64,000 bases of DNA from Pseudomonas sp. 31-12 (GCF_003151075.1 NZ_CP029482.1:2170001-2234000); one strand, 5' to 3'. Counted from the stretch's first letter, positions 54,956 to 63,879 are shown. A program made the numbers and translations. The notes: generated by a model from the sequence alone, not told the origin.

Positions 54956-55951
54956 ATGTTCGAGGAAGACAACGCGCAGTGGGGGCTGGTGCATGCCCTG
55001 GTGCTGGATGGTAAAGGCGGTGCGCGTTCGATAGCCCGGACTGAACTTGACGACTTGCAGCTGCAGGTCCATGAAAGCCTGTGGCTGCACTGGGATCGCA
55101 GTCACCCGCAAACCCAGACCTGGCTGCGCAAATCCAGCGGTCTGAGTGAATTCAGCTGTGACCTGCTGCTTGAAGAGAACACCCGCCCGCGTCTATTGCC
55201 GCTGCCGGACTCTGAACTGCTGCTGTTTCTGCGCGGGGTCAACCTGAACCCGGGTGCCGAGCCGGAAGACATGGTCTCGGTGCGGATCTTCGCTTCTGCG
55301 CAACGCGTCATTTCCCTGCGTTTGCGCCCATTGCGCGCCACCGATGAGTTGCTGGTGCAGCTGGCTGAAGGCAAAGGGCCGAAAACCGCCTCCGAACTCA
55401 TCCTTTATATGGCTCAGTACCTCACCAACAAGGTGCAGGATCTGGTCAGTTGCCTCTCGGAAGTGGTCGATGAGGAAGAAGAAAAGCTGGATGCCGACGA
55501 ACGGTATACGCCCGAGCATGGCGCCATTTTGCAGATCCGTCGAAGGGCTGCCGCACTGAAACGTTTCCTTGCGCCGCAGCGGGAAATTTTCGGGCAGCTG
55601 ACGCGGATAAAACTGCCGTGGTTCGTCGAAGACGATGGTGATTACTGGAACGAATTGAACAACAGCCTGACCCGTTATCTCGAGGAGCTGGAATTGACCC
55701 GGGAGCGGGTGGGGCTGGTCCTCGAGGCCGAGGACAGGCGTTTGAGCGTGCGCATGAACCGCACGATGTACCGCTTCGGGATCATCACCGGGATCTTTTT
55801 GCCGATGAGTTTTCTGACCGGTCTGTTGGGCATCAACGTCGGTGGCATTCCGTTCTCGGCAAGCCCTTATGGCTTCCTGATCGCCTGCCTGATGATGGTC
55901 TCGGTGGCGCTCGGGCAGTGGTGGTTATTCCGCCGTTTGCGATGGGTGTGA
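54956..55951 (+). CDS. cmaX: CmaX, CorA-like (ZntB-type) membrane protein
   Basis: 331 residues; cytosolic domain, long helical stalk (SCLSEVVDEEEEKLDADE), then two C-terminal membrane helices flanking LLGINVGGIPFS. The pore motif is GIN rather than GMN, as in ZntB zinc transporters. In P. aeruginosa cmaX lies at the head of cmaX-cfrX-cmpX-sigX-oprF, which matches here exactly. ATG at 54956 follows AAGGGG. Confidence 0.9.
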   Translation: MFEEDNAQWGLVHALVLDGKGGARSIARTELDDLQLQVHESLWLHWDRSHPQTQTWLRKSSGLSEFSCDLLLEENTRPRLLPLPDSELLLFLRGVNLNPGAEPEDMVSVRIFASAQRVISLRLRPLRATDELLVQLAEGKGPKTASELILYMAQYLTNKVQDLVSCLSEVVDEEEEKLDADERYTPEHGAILQIRRRAAALKRFLAPQREIFGQLTRIKLPWFVEDDGDYWNELNNSLTRYLEELELTRERVGLVLEAEDRRLSVRMNRTMYRFGIITGIFLPMSFLTGLLGINVGGIPFSASPYGFLIACLMMVSVALGQWWLFRRLRWV

Positions 55952-56014
55952 CGATGACTCATGTGACCCGGGCAAATTTGACCGCGTCTTTCACAGACAT
56001 CACGAGAGGTGCGT

Positions 56015-56263
56015 ATGCACGATCCGTTTGAACAGTCTTTGCGCGACATGCTGAACGCTTCGCCGTCCACCCGTGACGACGATGCGTGTCTTGGGCGTGT
56101 CCTGAAAACCGCCAACCGCCAGGTCGGCGCTGGCGATCTGTTCAGCCTGCTGGGCCGCTGGTTGCCCGCGCTGATGATTGCCCTCAATAACGGCTCGGCC
56201 CACGTCTCGCCGGTATCCCGCCACCGTAAACCTACCGTTCGCACCGCTGATAAGGCTGATTGA
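56015..56263 (+). CDS. cfrX: CfrX, small protein of the sigX locus
   Basis: 82 residues, starting MHDPFEQSLRDMLNASPSTRDDDACL. A mid-hydrophobic segment (LFSLLGRWLPALMIALNNG) may associate with the membrane. It was named from its place between cmaX and cmpX; the function is not established. The ATG at 56015 follows GAGAGG 4 nt away. It ends 2 nt before cmpX, so the two are translationally linked. Confidence 0.88.
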   Translation: MHDPFEQSLRDMLNASPSTRDDDACLGRVLKTANRQVGAGDLFSLLGRWLPALMIALNNGSAHVSPVSRHRKPTVRTADKAD

Positions 56264-56265
56264 AT

Positions 56266-57090
56266 ATGGAACTTGATCTCTGGACTCAGAGCCTCGTCAC
56301 TGCAATGACTGCGTTATGGACCAAGGTGGCAAATTTCATCCCGAACCTGTTCGGCGCACTGGTTGTGTTGCTGTTGGGTTTCGTCGTTGCGAAACTTTTG
56401 GACACTTTGCTGTCCAAGTTGCTCGCCAAGCTGGGCCTTGATCGCCTGATGGGTGGCACCGGTCTGACAAAATTACTGTCCCGGGCCGGCCTGCAAGTAC
56501 CGATCTCGACCCTGATTGGCAAGATTGTCTACTGGTTCGTTCTGCTGATTTTTCTGGTTTCTGCCGCAGAATCCCTTGGACTTGAGCGAGTTTCGGCTAC
56601 GCTGGATATGCTTGCGCTGTATTTGCCGAAAGTATTTGGCGCCGCGCTGGTGCTGCTGGTGGGTGTTTTGCTGGCGCAACTGGCCAATGGGCTGGTGCGT
56701 GGTGCAGCAGAAGGCGTAGGGCTGGATTACGCCGCGGGCCTGGGGCGAATTGCCCAGGGCCTGGTGATTATCATCAGTATTTCTGTCGCAATCAGCCAGT
56801 TGGAGGTCAAGACTGACCTGCTCAACCATGTGATTGTGATCGTATTGATTACCGTTGGTCTGGCGGTTGCGCTGGCCATGGGGTTGGGAAGCCGGGAAAT
56901 TGCCGGTCAGATTCTTGCGGGAATCTATGTGCGTGAGTTGTATCAGGTTGGGCAACAAGTGCGTGTTGGCGAGGTCGAAGGTCAGATCGAAGAGATCGGC
57001 ACGGTTAAAACCACATTGCTGACCGATGAGGGTGAGCTAGTCTCTCTCTCCAATCGGATCCTCCTGGAGCAGCATGTGAGTAGCCGCTAA
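56266..57090 (+). CDS. cmpX: CmpX, MscS-family mechanosensitive channel-like protein
   Basis: 274 residues; about five membrane helices (27-48, 86-105, 116-145, 160-180, 186-205) and a C-terminal beta-rich domain (VRVGEVEGQIEEIGTVKTTLLTDEGELVSLSN) typical of MscS-like channels. Residues ~195-210 (ITVGLAVALAMGLGSREIAG) form the pore-lining helix with Gly/Ala packing. In P. aeruginosa, cmpX loss alters membrane state and sigX activity. Upstream of sigX. Confidence 0.92.
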   Translation: MELDLWTQSLVTAMTALWTKVANFIPNLFGALVVLLLGFVVAKLLDTLLSKLLAKLGLDRLMGGTGLTKLLSRAGLQVPISTLIGKIVYWFVLLIFLVSAAESLGLERVSATLDMLALYLPKVFGAALVLLVGVLLAQLANGLVRGAAEGVGLDYAAGLGRIAQGLVIIISISVAISQLEVKTDLLNHVIVIVLITVGLAVALAMGLGSREIAGQILAGIYVRELYQVGQQVRVGEVEGQIEEIGTVKTTLLTDEGELVSLSNRILLEQHVSSR

Positions 57091-57114
57091 CCCGGCAAAC
57101 CCTGCTAATGTATG

Positions 57115-57147
57115 CCGCCGCAAAGTGCCCTGTAAGGGCTGCGGCGG
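57115..57147 (+). promoter_or_regulatory. strong hairpin in the sigX leader
   Basis: CCGCCGCA...TGCGGCGG with an inner GCCC-TGTAA-GGGC. It lacks a T-run, so it is unlikely to be a simple terminator; it may block read-through from cmpX or stabilise the sigX mRNA 5' end. Confidence 0.5.
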
Positions 57148-57177
57148 ACATTGACCTGACTGTCGGCCCGACTTGTT

Positions 57178-57768
57178 TTGAATAAAGCTCAATCGCTCTC
57201 CACGCGCTACGACCCCCGCGAGCTCTCTGATGAGGAGTTGGTCGCGCGCTCGCATACCGAGCTGTTTCACGTAACACGCGCCTATGAAGAACTGATGCGG
57301 CGTTACCAACGAACATTATTTAACGTCTGCGCACGATATCTGGGGAACGATCGCGACGCAGACGATGTCTGTCAGGAAGTGATGTTGAAGGTGTTGTATG
57401 GCCTGAAGAACTTCGAGGGGAAATCGAAGTTCAAGACGTGGCTCTACAGCATCACGTACAACGAATGCATCACGCAGTATCGGAAAGAACGGCGAAAGCG
57501 TCGCTTGATGGACGCTTTGAGTCTGGACCCCCTCGAGGAAGCGTCTGAAGAAAAGACGCCGAAACCCGAGGATAAGGGTGGACTTGATCGCTGGCTGGTG
57601 TATGTGAACCCGATTGACCGTGAAATTCTGGTGCTACGATTTGTCGCAGAGCTGGAGTTTCAGGAGATCGCAGACATCATGCATATGGGCTTGAGTGCAA
57701 CAAAAATGCGGTACAAACGTGCTCTAGATAAATTGCGTGAGAAATTTGCAGGCATTGCTGAAACTTAG
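57178..57768 (+). CDS. sigX: ECF sigma factor SigX
   Basis: 196 residues. Region 2 (residues ~25-100) contains YLGNDRDADDVCQEVMLKVLYG and the -10-recognising KFKTWLYSITYNECITQYR; region 4 has DREILVLRFVAELEFQEIADIMHMGLSATKMRYKRALDKLR. It directs oprF and membrane/fatty-acid genes and responds to membrane stress. Translation begins at TTG 57178 (no ATG is possible in frame nearby), a low-efficiency start that may limit the protein. oprF follows after 107 nt. Confidence 0.95.
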   Translation: MNKAQSLSTRYDPRELSDEELVARSHTELFHVTRAYEELMRRYQRTLFNVCARYLGNDRDADDVCQEVMLKVLYGLKNFEGKSKFKTWLYSITYNECITQYRKERRKRRLMDALSLDPLEEASEEKTPKPEDKGGLDRWLVYVNPIDREILVLRFVAELEFQEIADIMHMGLSATKMRYKRALDKLREKFAGIAET

Positions 57769-57875
57769 TTCGGCGCAAATATCTCTTACGTGTAGGCAAG
57801 TTCTGATAGACTTGCCGCCGAGTTGTCCCCCGGTTTGCGGGACTGCTTCACAATCACCAGATGGGGATTTAACGG

Positions 57876-58910
57876 ATGAAACTGAAAAACACCTTGGGCT
57901 TGGCCATTGGTTCTCTTATTGCTGCCACTTCGTTCGGCGCTCTGGCACAAGGCCAAGGCGCAGTTGAAATCGAAGGCTTCGCTAAGAAAGAACAATTCGA
58001 CAGCGCTCGTAACTTCAAGAACAACGGCAACCTGTTCGGCGGTTCTGTTGGTTACTTCCTGACCGACGACGTAGAACTGCGTCTGGGCTACGACGAAGTG
58101 CACAACGTTCGTTCCGACGACGGCAAGAACATCAAGGGCGCCAACACCGCTCTGGACGCTCTGTACCACTTCAACAACCCAGGTGACATGCTGCGTCCTT
58201 ACGTCTCTGCCGGTTTCTCGGACCAGAGCATCGACCAGAATGGCAGCAACGGTCGTAACCGTTCCACCTTCGCCAACGTTGGCGGCGGTGCCAAGCTGTA
58301 CTTCACTGACAACTTCTACGCTCGTGCTGGCGTTGAAGCTCAGTACAACATCGACCAAGGCGACACCGAGTGGGCTCCAAGCGTCGGTATCGGTGTGAAC
58401 TTCGGTGGCGGCTCCAAGCCTGCTGCTGCTCCAGTTCCAGCACCAGCTGAAGTCTGCTCCGACAGCGACAACGATGGCGTTTGCGACAACGTTGACAAGT
58501 GCCCGGACACCCCAGCCAACGTAACTGTTGACGCTGATGGCTGCCCAGCAGTTGCTGAAGTTGTTCGTGTTGAACTGGACGTGAAATTCGACTTCGACAA
58601 GTCGGTAGTCAAGCCTAACAGCTACGGCGACATCAAAAACCTCGCTGATTTCATGAAGCAGTACCCATCGACCAGCACCACTGTTGAAGGTCACACTGAC
58701 TCCGTCGGTCCTGACGCTTACAACCAGAAACTGTCCGAGCGTCGTGCAAACGCCGTTAAGCAAGTTCTGACCAACCAGTACGGTGTTGAATCGTCCCGCG
58801 TTCAGTCTGTTGGCTACGGCGAATCCCGCCCAGTTGCTGACAACAAAACTGAAGCTGGTCGCGCTGTAAACCGTCGCGTAGAAGCGCAGGTTGAAGCTAA
58901 CGCTAAGTAA
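57876..58910 (+). CDS. oprF: major outer membrane porin OprF
   Basis: 344 residues. Signal peptide to ~24 (MKLKNTLGLAIGSLIAATSFGALA), an N-terminal eight-stranded beta-barrel to ~165, a PAAAPVPAPAEV linker, the cysteine-rich DSDNDGVCDNVDKCPD segment with D-rich calcium-binding type-3 repeat, and an OmpA-like peptidoglycan-binding domain (VEGHTDSVGPDAYNQKLSERRA) to the end. It is a structural protein, porin and sensor. Codon use is more biased than in neighbours, as in a highly expressed gene. Confidence 0.97.
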   Translation: MKLKNTLGLAIGSLIAATSFGALAQGQGAVEIEGFAKKEQFDSARNFKNNGNLFGGSVGYFLTDDVELRLGYDEVHNVRSDDGKNIKGANTALDALYHFNNPGDMLRPYVSAGFSDQSIDQNGSNGRNRSTFANVGGGAKLYFTDNFYARAGVEAQYNIDQGDTEWAPSVGIGVNFGGGSKPAAAPVPAPAEVCSDSDNDGVCDNVDKCPDTPANVTVDADGCPAVAEVVRVELDVKFDFDKSVVKPNSYGDIKNLADFMKQYPSTSTTVEGHTDSVGPDAYNQKLSERRANAVKQVLTNQYGVESSRVQSVGYGESRPVADNKTEAGRAVNRRVEAQVEANAK

Positions 58911-58928
58911 TTAGCGCGCAGCTCTGAG

Positions 58929-58954
58929 AAAAGCCCGGCTTAGGCCGGGCTTTT
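58929..58954. terminator. oprF terminator
   Basis: AAAAGCCCGGC-TTAG-GCCGGGCTTTT, perfect and symmetric, serving oprF and the converging cobA. Confidence 0.92.
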
Positions 58955-58995
58955 CTTTGTCTGCGATTTGGTGAGCGAGGGGGAATCAGGGACAT

Positions 58996-59760
58996 TCAGG
59001 CTGATTGATCGGCCGTCATCGCGGGCAAGCTGCGCTCCCACAGAGATGGAGTCGCAACGGCTGCTACAACGCCGATCACCAGAATCGCCGGGCTTTTCAA
59101 TTCAAAGCTATGGGCATCTTCTTCCATGGCCGTCAGATCGCTCCGACATTCACGTTGGTGCGGCAAAGAAGCGTTTTCAATCATCGCCACCGGCGTATCC
59201 GCTGCCATCCCCCCAGCCAGCAGTTGCTCGCGAATCTCGCTCAGCTTCGCCACGCCCATGTAAACCACCAACGTCGTGCCACCCTGGGCCAGGGCCTGCC
59301 AGTTCAGGCTGCTGCCATCCTGAGTGTGGGCGGTGACCAGCGTCACGCCACGGGCAACGCCTCTGAGGGTCAGCGGAATATCGCATTGCGTCGCACCCGC
59401 CAGCCCGGCAGTGATGCCGTTGACCAGTTCGACTTCAACCCCGCGCTCTCGCAACCACTGCGCTTCTTCGCCGCCACGACCGAAGATGCACGGATCGCCG
59501 CCCTTGAGCCGCACCACGCATTTACCCTGGCGGACATAACGCAGCATCAGTCGATGAATAAAGGCTTGAGGCGTGGAGCGACAGCCGCCGCGTTTGCCCA
59601 CGGGTATGATCCGCGCGCCGGGGCAATGCTCCAGCACCGCGTCATTGACCAGATCGTCGATCAACACCACATCCGCTTCTCTCAACGCCCGAACCGCCTT
59701 GAGGGTCAGCAATTCAGGGTCGCCGGGACCCGCACCCACCAGCCAGACTTTTGCGCTCAT
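58996..59760 (-). CDS. cobA: uroporphyrinogen-III C-methyltransferase
   Basis: 254 residues; SAM-dependent, makes precorrin-2 for sirohaem (needed by nitrite/sulphite reductases) and B12. Conserved: VWLVGAGPGDPELLTLKAV at the start, VRLKGGDPCIFGRGGEE near 80-97, PVAMIENAS near 190. The last ~18 residues (TPSLWERSLPAMTADQSA) are encoded by a REP sequence. Ten nt separate nasA's stop from its ATG, so it is the last gene of the nitrate operon. GAGGAAAA precedes the ATG. Confidence 0.93.
   Translation of the reverse strand: MSAKVWLVGAGPGDPELLTLKAVRALREADVVLIDDLVNDAVLEHCPGARIIPVGKRGGCRSTPQAFIHRLMLRYVRQGKCVVRLKGGDPCIFGRGGEEAQWLRERGVEVELVNGITAGLAGATQCDIPLTLRGVARGVTLVTAHTQDGSSLNWQALAQGGTTLVVYMGVAKLSEIREQLLAGGMAADTPVAMIENASLPHQRECRSDLTAMEEDAHSFELKSPAILVIGVVAAVATPSLWERSLPAMTADQSA
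59017..59043. repeat. REP half-element inside the 3' end of cobA
   Basis: CATCGCGGGCAAGC...GCGCTCCCACAG matches one arm of the REPINs (compare 33217-33297) but lies within the last cobA codons; no inverted partner is adjacent. Confidence 0.75.
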
Positions 59761-59770
59761 CGTATTTTCC

Positions 59771-62485
59771 TCACGAGATGACGGCGATCGGCTGCGCAGT
59801 GGCAGCCAGCAAACGCTTGATTTCCGGGACGCAGGAGCCACATTGCGTGCCGCAACCCAATTCTTGTTTCAAACCCTGCAAATCCAGGCCACGGCTGATG
59901 CCGGCGCAGACCGCGCCTTGGCTGACGTTCTTGCAGTTGCACAGGATTTTTGTACTCGCTGTGGCAGTTCCAGCGTTGCCCGGTGGCGCGCTCAGCGGTG
60001 CCAGCAGCCAGCGCCGCAGTTGTTCGTCGGCGCGCCCCTCAAGCCAAAGGTTTTGCAGCCAGTGTTGGGCGAGGGTTTCGCCGGCCAGGCGAATCGCAGT
60101 GATCCGGCCGTTGTCGATCCGCACGCGTTTGCCGATGGCGCGGCGTGGGTCGTCATAGGCCAGTACCGGGCCATCGGTGAGCGCCAGGCATTGATCAATA
60201 TCGCGCAGCAATTGCGGATCAGGCGCGATGGCGCTGGCAGCGCGTATCAGCAGCGCGGGGCGCTCGCGGCCGACAAGGCTGAGGCTGGCGTAGGAAAACG
60301 CCTCACAGAGCGGTCGTAGGGTCTCGAAATGCTGTTGAACATTGCCCTCTACCAGGGCGAATAGCTGCCAAGGCAGGTGCACAGGCTCGATTCGCACGCC
60401 GCTGTGTTTCAGTTCCGGTTGTTTCGACAGCGGATCGAAGGCGGGCAGAGTGAGGGTATTTACGCCGCCCTTGAGAAAGCGGTCACCGAAATGCATCGGC
60501 AGAAAGGCCTGGCCGGGCCGCATGTTGTCGTCGCTGGCGACCGGCACGATTACCGCGCCTCGCCGACTTTTCAGGCTGATCAGATCGCCGGGTTGCAAGC
60601 GATGCCGGCTCAGCTCATCCGGGTGCAGGCTCAACACGGCTTCGCTGACATGTCCGAACAGCTGCGCGGCGGTGCCGGTGCGACTCATGCCGTGCCATTG
60701 ATCGCGCAAGCGACCGGTGATCAGCGTCAGCGGGAAGTGTGCGCCGCGTTGTTCCTTGGCGGCGCAATACGGATCAGCCACAAACTTCGCGCGCCCGCTG
60801 GCAGTCGGGAAAACACCGTCGAGGTACAGGCGCGCAGTGCCTGCGCTGGCGCCAGCAGGGAAAGGCCATTGTTGAGGGCCGAGGCGGTCGATCAGTTCAT
60901 GGCTGATGCCGGACAAGTCCAGATCACGCCCGCGGGTCAGGTGTTTGTATTCGTCGAAGACCTGCGCCGGCGTTTCAAAGGCAAACAGGCTGTCTTGGCC
61001 GGGGCGAAGATGGTGTTCCAGGCGTTGTGCGAAATCCACGGTGATCGCCCAGTCGGCGCGCGCTTCACCCGGTGCGACGATGGCCCGGCGAACGTGGGAA
61101 ATAAGCCGTTCGGAGTTGGTCACCGTGCCGTCCTTTTCGCCCCAACTGGCGGCGGGCAGCAGCAGGTCGGCGAATGCCGCGGTTTCGGTGGTGCGAAAGG
61201 CTTCCTGCAACACCACGAATGGGCAGGCTTCCAGGGCAGCGCGCACAGCGGTCTGGTCCGGCAGCGATTGCGCGGGGTTGGTGCAGGCAATCCACAGGGC
61301 TTTGATTTTTCCACTTCGAACCTGCTCAAACAGCTCGATCGCGGTAAGTCCGGTGTTTTCCGGCAGTTGCTCAACGCCCCAATAAGCCGCCACTTCCGCG
61401 CGATGCTCTGAATTAGCCGCTTCGCGATGGCCTGGCAGCAGGTTCGACAGACTGCCGGTTTCCCGTCCGCCCATGGCATTTGGCTGACCGGTCAGGGAGA
61501 AAGGTCCTGCGCCGGGACGGCCTATTTGCCCGGTGGCCAAGTGCAGGTTGATCAGTGCGCTGTTTTTAGCGCTGCCGGCGGTGGACTGGTTCAGCCCCAT
61601 GCACCACAGCGACAGAAACGTCTTGGAGGTGCCGACCCATTCGGCGCATTCCTGTAATTGCTCGACCTCGATCCCACACAGTTGCGACACCATTGACGGC
61701 GTGTAATCGCGCACCAGGTTTTTCAGTTCGGCCAAGCCTTCGGTGTGAGCCTGGATGAAGTCGCGGTCGATCCAGTCTTCCCAAAGCAGCAGGTGCAGAA
61801 TCCCATGGAACAACGCGACATCGGTCCCGGGAAGAATCGCCAGGTGCAGGTCAGCCAAATCGCAGGTGTCGGTACGACGGGGGTCGATGACGATGACTTT
61901 CATCTGCGGGCGGCGGGACCGGGCTTCTTCCAGGCGGCGAAACAGTACCGGGTGGGCGTAGGCCATGTTACTGCCGACGATCATCACGCAGTCGCTCACT
62001 TCCAGGTCTTCGTAGCTGCACGGTGGCGCGTCGGCACCCAGGCTGCGCTTGTAGCCGACCACCGCAGACGACATGCACAGCCGCGAATTACTGTCGATGT
62101 TGTTGGTGCCCACCAGCGCCCGCGCCAGTTTGTTGAAGGCGTAATAGTCTTCGGTCAGCAACTGCCCGGAGATGTAGAACGCGACGCTGTCCGGGCCGTG
62201 CTCGGTGATGGTTTGAGCGAAGACATTGGCCGCATGATCGAGTGCGGTGTCCCAATCGGTGCGGCTGCGTGCCAGGCCTTTGCCCAGGCGCAGTTCGGGA
62301 TACAACGCTCGCGCCGTCAGGTCGCCGGTCAGGTGCAGGGTCGAACCCTTGCTGCACAATTTGCCGAAGTTGGCCGGGTGGCTCGGATCGCCGCTGACGC
62401 CGAGGATTTGCTCGCCGTCATGCTCGATCAGCACGCCGCAGCCGACCCCGCAGTAGCAGCAGGTGGAAGCGGTGATCTGGTTCAT
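59771..62485 (-). CDS. nasA: assimilatory nitrate reductase, catalytic subunit
   Basis: 904 residues; cytosolic molybdenum bis-MGD enzyme reducing nitrate to nitrite. [4Fe-4S] ligands C9-x2-C12-x3-C16...C44 in CCYCGVGC and LCSKG; the molybdopterin segments LCMSSAVVGYKRSLGADAPP (~136-155) and SLWCMGLNQSTAGS follow. The C-terminus is a BFD-like [2Fe-2S] domain (CNCKNVSQG...GCGTQCGSC), as in nitrate reductases fed by a separate flavoprotein. The start overlaps the stop of the upstream gene by one base (TGATG). Confidence 0.93.
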   Translation of the reverse strand: MNQITASTCCYCGVGCGVLIEHDGEQILGVSGDPSHPANFGKLCSKGSTLHLTGDLTARALYPELRLGKGLARSRTDWDTALDHAANVFAQTITEHGPDSVAFYISGQLLTEDYYAFNKLARALVGTNNIDSNSRLCMSSAVVGYKRSLGADAPPCSYEDLEVSDCVMIVGSNMAYAHPVLFRRLEEARSRRPQMKVIVIDPRRTDTCDLADLHLAILPGTDVALFHGILHLLLWEDWIDRDFIQAHTEGLAELKNLVRDYTPSMVSQLCGIEVEQLQECAEWVGTSKTFLSLWCMGLNQSTAGSAKNSALINLHLATGQIGRPGAGPFSLTGQPNAMGGRETGSLSNLLPGHREAANSEHRAEVAAYWGVEQLPENTGLTAIELFEQVRSGKIKALWIACTNPAQSLPDQTAVRAALEACPFVVLQEAFRTTETAAFADLLLPAASWGEKDGTVTNSERLISHVRRAIVAPGEARADWAITVDFAQRLEHHLRPGQDSLFAFETPAQVFDEYKHLTRGRDLDLSGISHELIDRLGPQQWPFPAGASAGTARLYLDGVFPTASGRAKFVADPYCAAKEQRGAHFPLTLITGRLRDQWHGMSRTGTAAQLFGHVSEAVLSLHPDELSRHRLQPGDLISLKSRRGAVIVPVASDDNMRPGQAFLPMHFGDRFLKGGVNTLTLPAFDPLSKQPELKHSGVRIEPVHLPWQLFALVEGNVQQHFETLRPLCEAFSYASLSLVGRERPALLIRAASAIAPDPQLLRDIDQCLALTDGPVLAYDDPRRAIGKRVRIDNGRITAIRLAGETLAQHWLQNLWLEGRADEQLRRWLLAPLSAPPGNAGTATASTKILCNCKNVSQGAVCAGISRGLDLQGLKQELGCGTQCGSCVPEIKRLLAATAQPIAVIS

Positions 62486-63744
62486 CAGCTTGCTTCCCGG
62501 CCGGAGTGTCCTGCGTCGCCGAGGGCCAGCCCCGGAAACGAAGAGCTGCCAAACATCAGGTGGTCGCGAATCTCGTCGATGGCGTGATTCTCACGGATCT
62601 GCCGGAAGTACCAACCGCCATCTTCCGTATCGCCATACAGGCAAGCGCCGACCAGCACGTCATCCTTGATCACCAGTTTTTTGTAGATCCCGCTGATCGG
62701 GTCGGAGAGGGTGATGGTTTCGGTGCCTTCGCCGCCCATGAAGTCGCCGGCGGAAAACAGATCGATGCCGGTGACTTTCAGTTTGGTCGAGGTCACCGAG
62801 CCCTTGTAGGTGGCGAAGCCCAGTTGCGCGAGGTGGTTGGCGCAGACCTTGGCTTGCTCGAACAGCGGCGCGACCAGGCCGTAGGCGGTGCCGCGATGGC
62901 TGGCGCATTCGCCGATGGCATAGACCCGAGGGTCGTAGGTTTGCATCGTGTCATTGACCAAGATCCCGCGATGGCAGGGGATGCCGGATTTTTCTGCCAG
63001 TTCCGTGCTTGGGCGGATGCCGGCCGCCATGACCACCAGGTCGGCGGGGATAATGTCGCCGTTCTTGAATTCAACCGAGCCGACCCGGCCGTTGCCTGCA
63101 TCGTGCAGGGCCTGGGTCTGTTCGCTCAGACGAAAATGCAGGCCACGGGCTTCCAGGGCGGTTTGCAGGAGTTGGCCACTGGTTTTGTCCAGTTGCCGTT
63201 CCAGCAGCCACTCGCCAATGTGCACCACCGTGACGTGCATGCCGCGCAACATCAGGCCGTTTGCAGCTTCGAGGCCGAGCAGGCCGCCACCGATCACCAC
63301 GGCGTGCTTGTGGGTTTTCGCGGTGTTGATCATGGCTTGGGTGTCGGCGATGTCGCGGTAGCCGATCACGCCCTGCAAGGTGTTGCCGGGAATCGGCAGG
63401 ATGAACGGGGTCGAGCCGGTGGCGATCAACAGGCGATCGTACTCGGCCTCGGTGCCGTCATCGGCGATCACGCGGCGTTTGATCCGGTCGATCTCCACCA
63501 CTTTGCGGTTGAGCAGCAACTTGATGTGGTTGTCCAGGTACCAGTCGAGATCGTTGAGTACGATCTCTTCGAACGTCTGCTCGCCGGCCAGTACCGGCGA
63601 CAGCAGGATGCGGTTGTAGTTGGTATGGGGTTCGGCGCCGAAGACCGTGATGTCGTACAGTTCGTTACTCAGCTTGAGCAGTTCTTCCAGGGTGCGGACC
63701 CCGGCCATGCCGTTGCCGATCATCACCAGTTTTAATTTCTTCAT
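62485..63744 (-). CDS. FAD-dependent NirB-like oxidoreductase (no sirohaem domain)
   Basis: 419 residues matching the N-terminal half of NADH nitrite reductase NirB: FAD loop IGNGMAGVRTLEELL near 9-23, ATGSTPFILPIPG near 105-117, NAD loop VVIGGGLLGLEAANGLM near 149-165, and AIGECASHRGTAYGLVAP near 280-297. It stops before the BFD and sirohaem nitrite reductase domains. With nasA directly downstream, it is best read as the electron-transfer partner of NasA (NasB-like), not a nitrite reductase. GGAGAA precedes ATG 63744; frames reaching 63813 are not used. Confidence 0.88.
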   Translation of the reverse strand: MKKLKLVMIGNGMAGVRTLEELLKLSNELYDITVFGAEPHTNYNRILLSPVLAGEQTFEEIVLNDLDWYLDNHIKLLLNRKVVEIDRIKRRVIADDGTEAEYDRLLIATGSTPFILPIPGNTLQGVIGYRDIADTQAMINTAKTHKHAVVIGGGLLGLEAANGLMLRGMHVTVVHIGEWLLERQLDKTSGQLLQTALEARGLHFRLSEQTQALHDAGNGRVGSVEFKNGDIIPADLVVMAAGIRPSTELAEKSGIPCHRGILVNDTMQTYDPRVYAIGECASHRGTAYGLVAPLFEQAKVCANHLAQLGFATYKGSVTSTKLKVTGIDLFSAGDFMGGEGTETITLSDPISGIYKKLVIKDDVLVGACLYGDTEDGGWYFRQIRENHAIDEIRDHLMFGSSSFPGLALGDAGHSGREAS

Positions 63745-63815
63745 CAGGTTCTCCGGGGAGCTCGGACCCGCCTCATCTGGGCTGTCAGGTCTTGCTCGAC
63801 ATATTTTGCGCAAAC

Positions 63816-63853
63816 AAAAAAAGGCGTCCCGCTAGTTGCCTAGCGAGGACGCC
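63816..63853 (-). terminator. leader terminator of the nas operon
   Basis: On the - strand GGCGTCCTCGCTAG...CTAGCGGGACGCC followed by TTTTTTT, ~70 nt before the first gene. It overlaps the second ANTAR hairpin, so binding of an antiterminator would prevent it. Confidence 0.88.
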
Positions 63854-63879
63854 TTTGTCCTGGTCCCGTTCTCTCGGGA
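63846..63879 (-). promoter_or_regulatory. two-hexaloop NasT/NasR (ANTAR) binding site
   Basis: Two adjacent hairpins on the - strand: TCCCG-AGAGAA-CGGGA (63864-63879) and AGGAC-AAAGGC-GTCCT (63846-63861), 2 nt apart. Both hexaloops have A at position 1 and G at position 4, the known specificity of ANTAR RNA-binding proteins. The 3' half of the second hairpin is the 5' half of the terminator stem, giving mutually exclusive structures. Confidence 0.85.
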
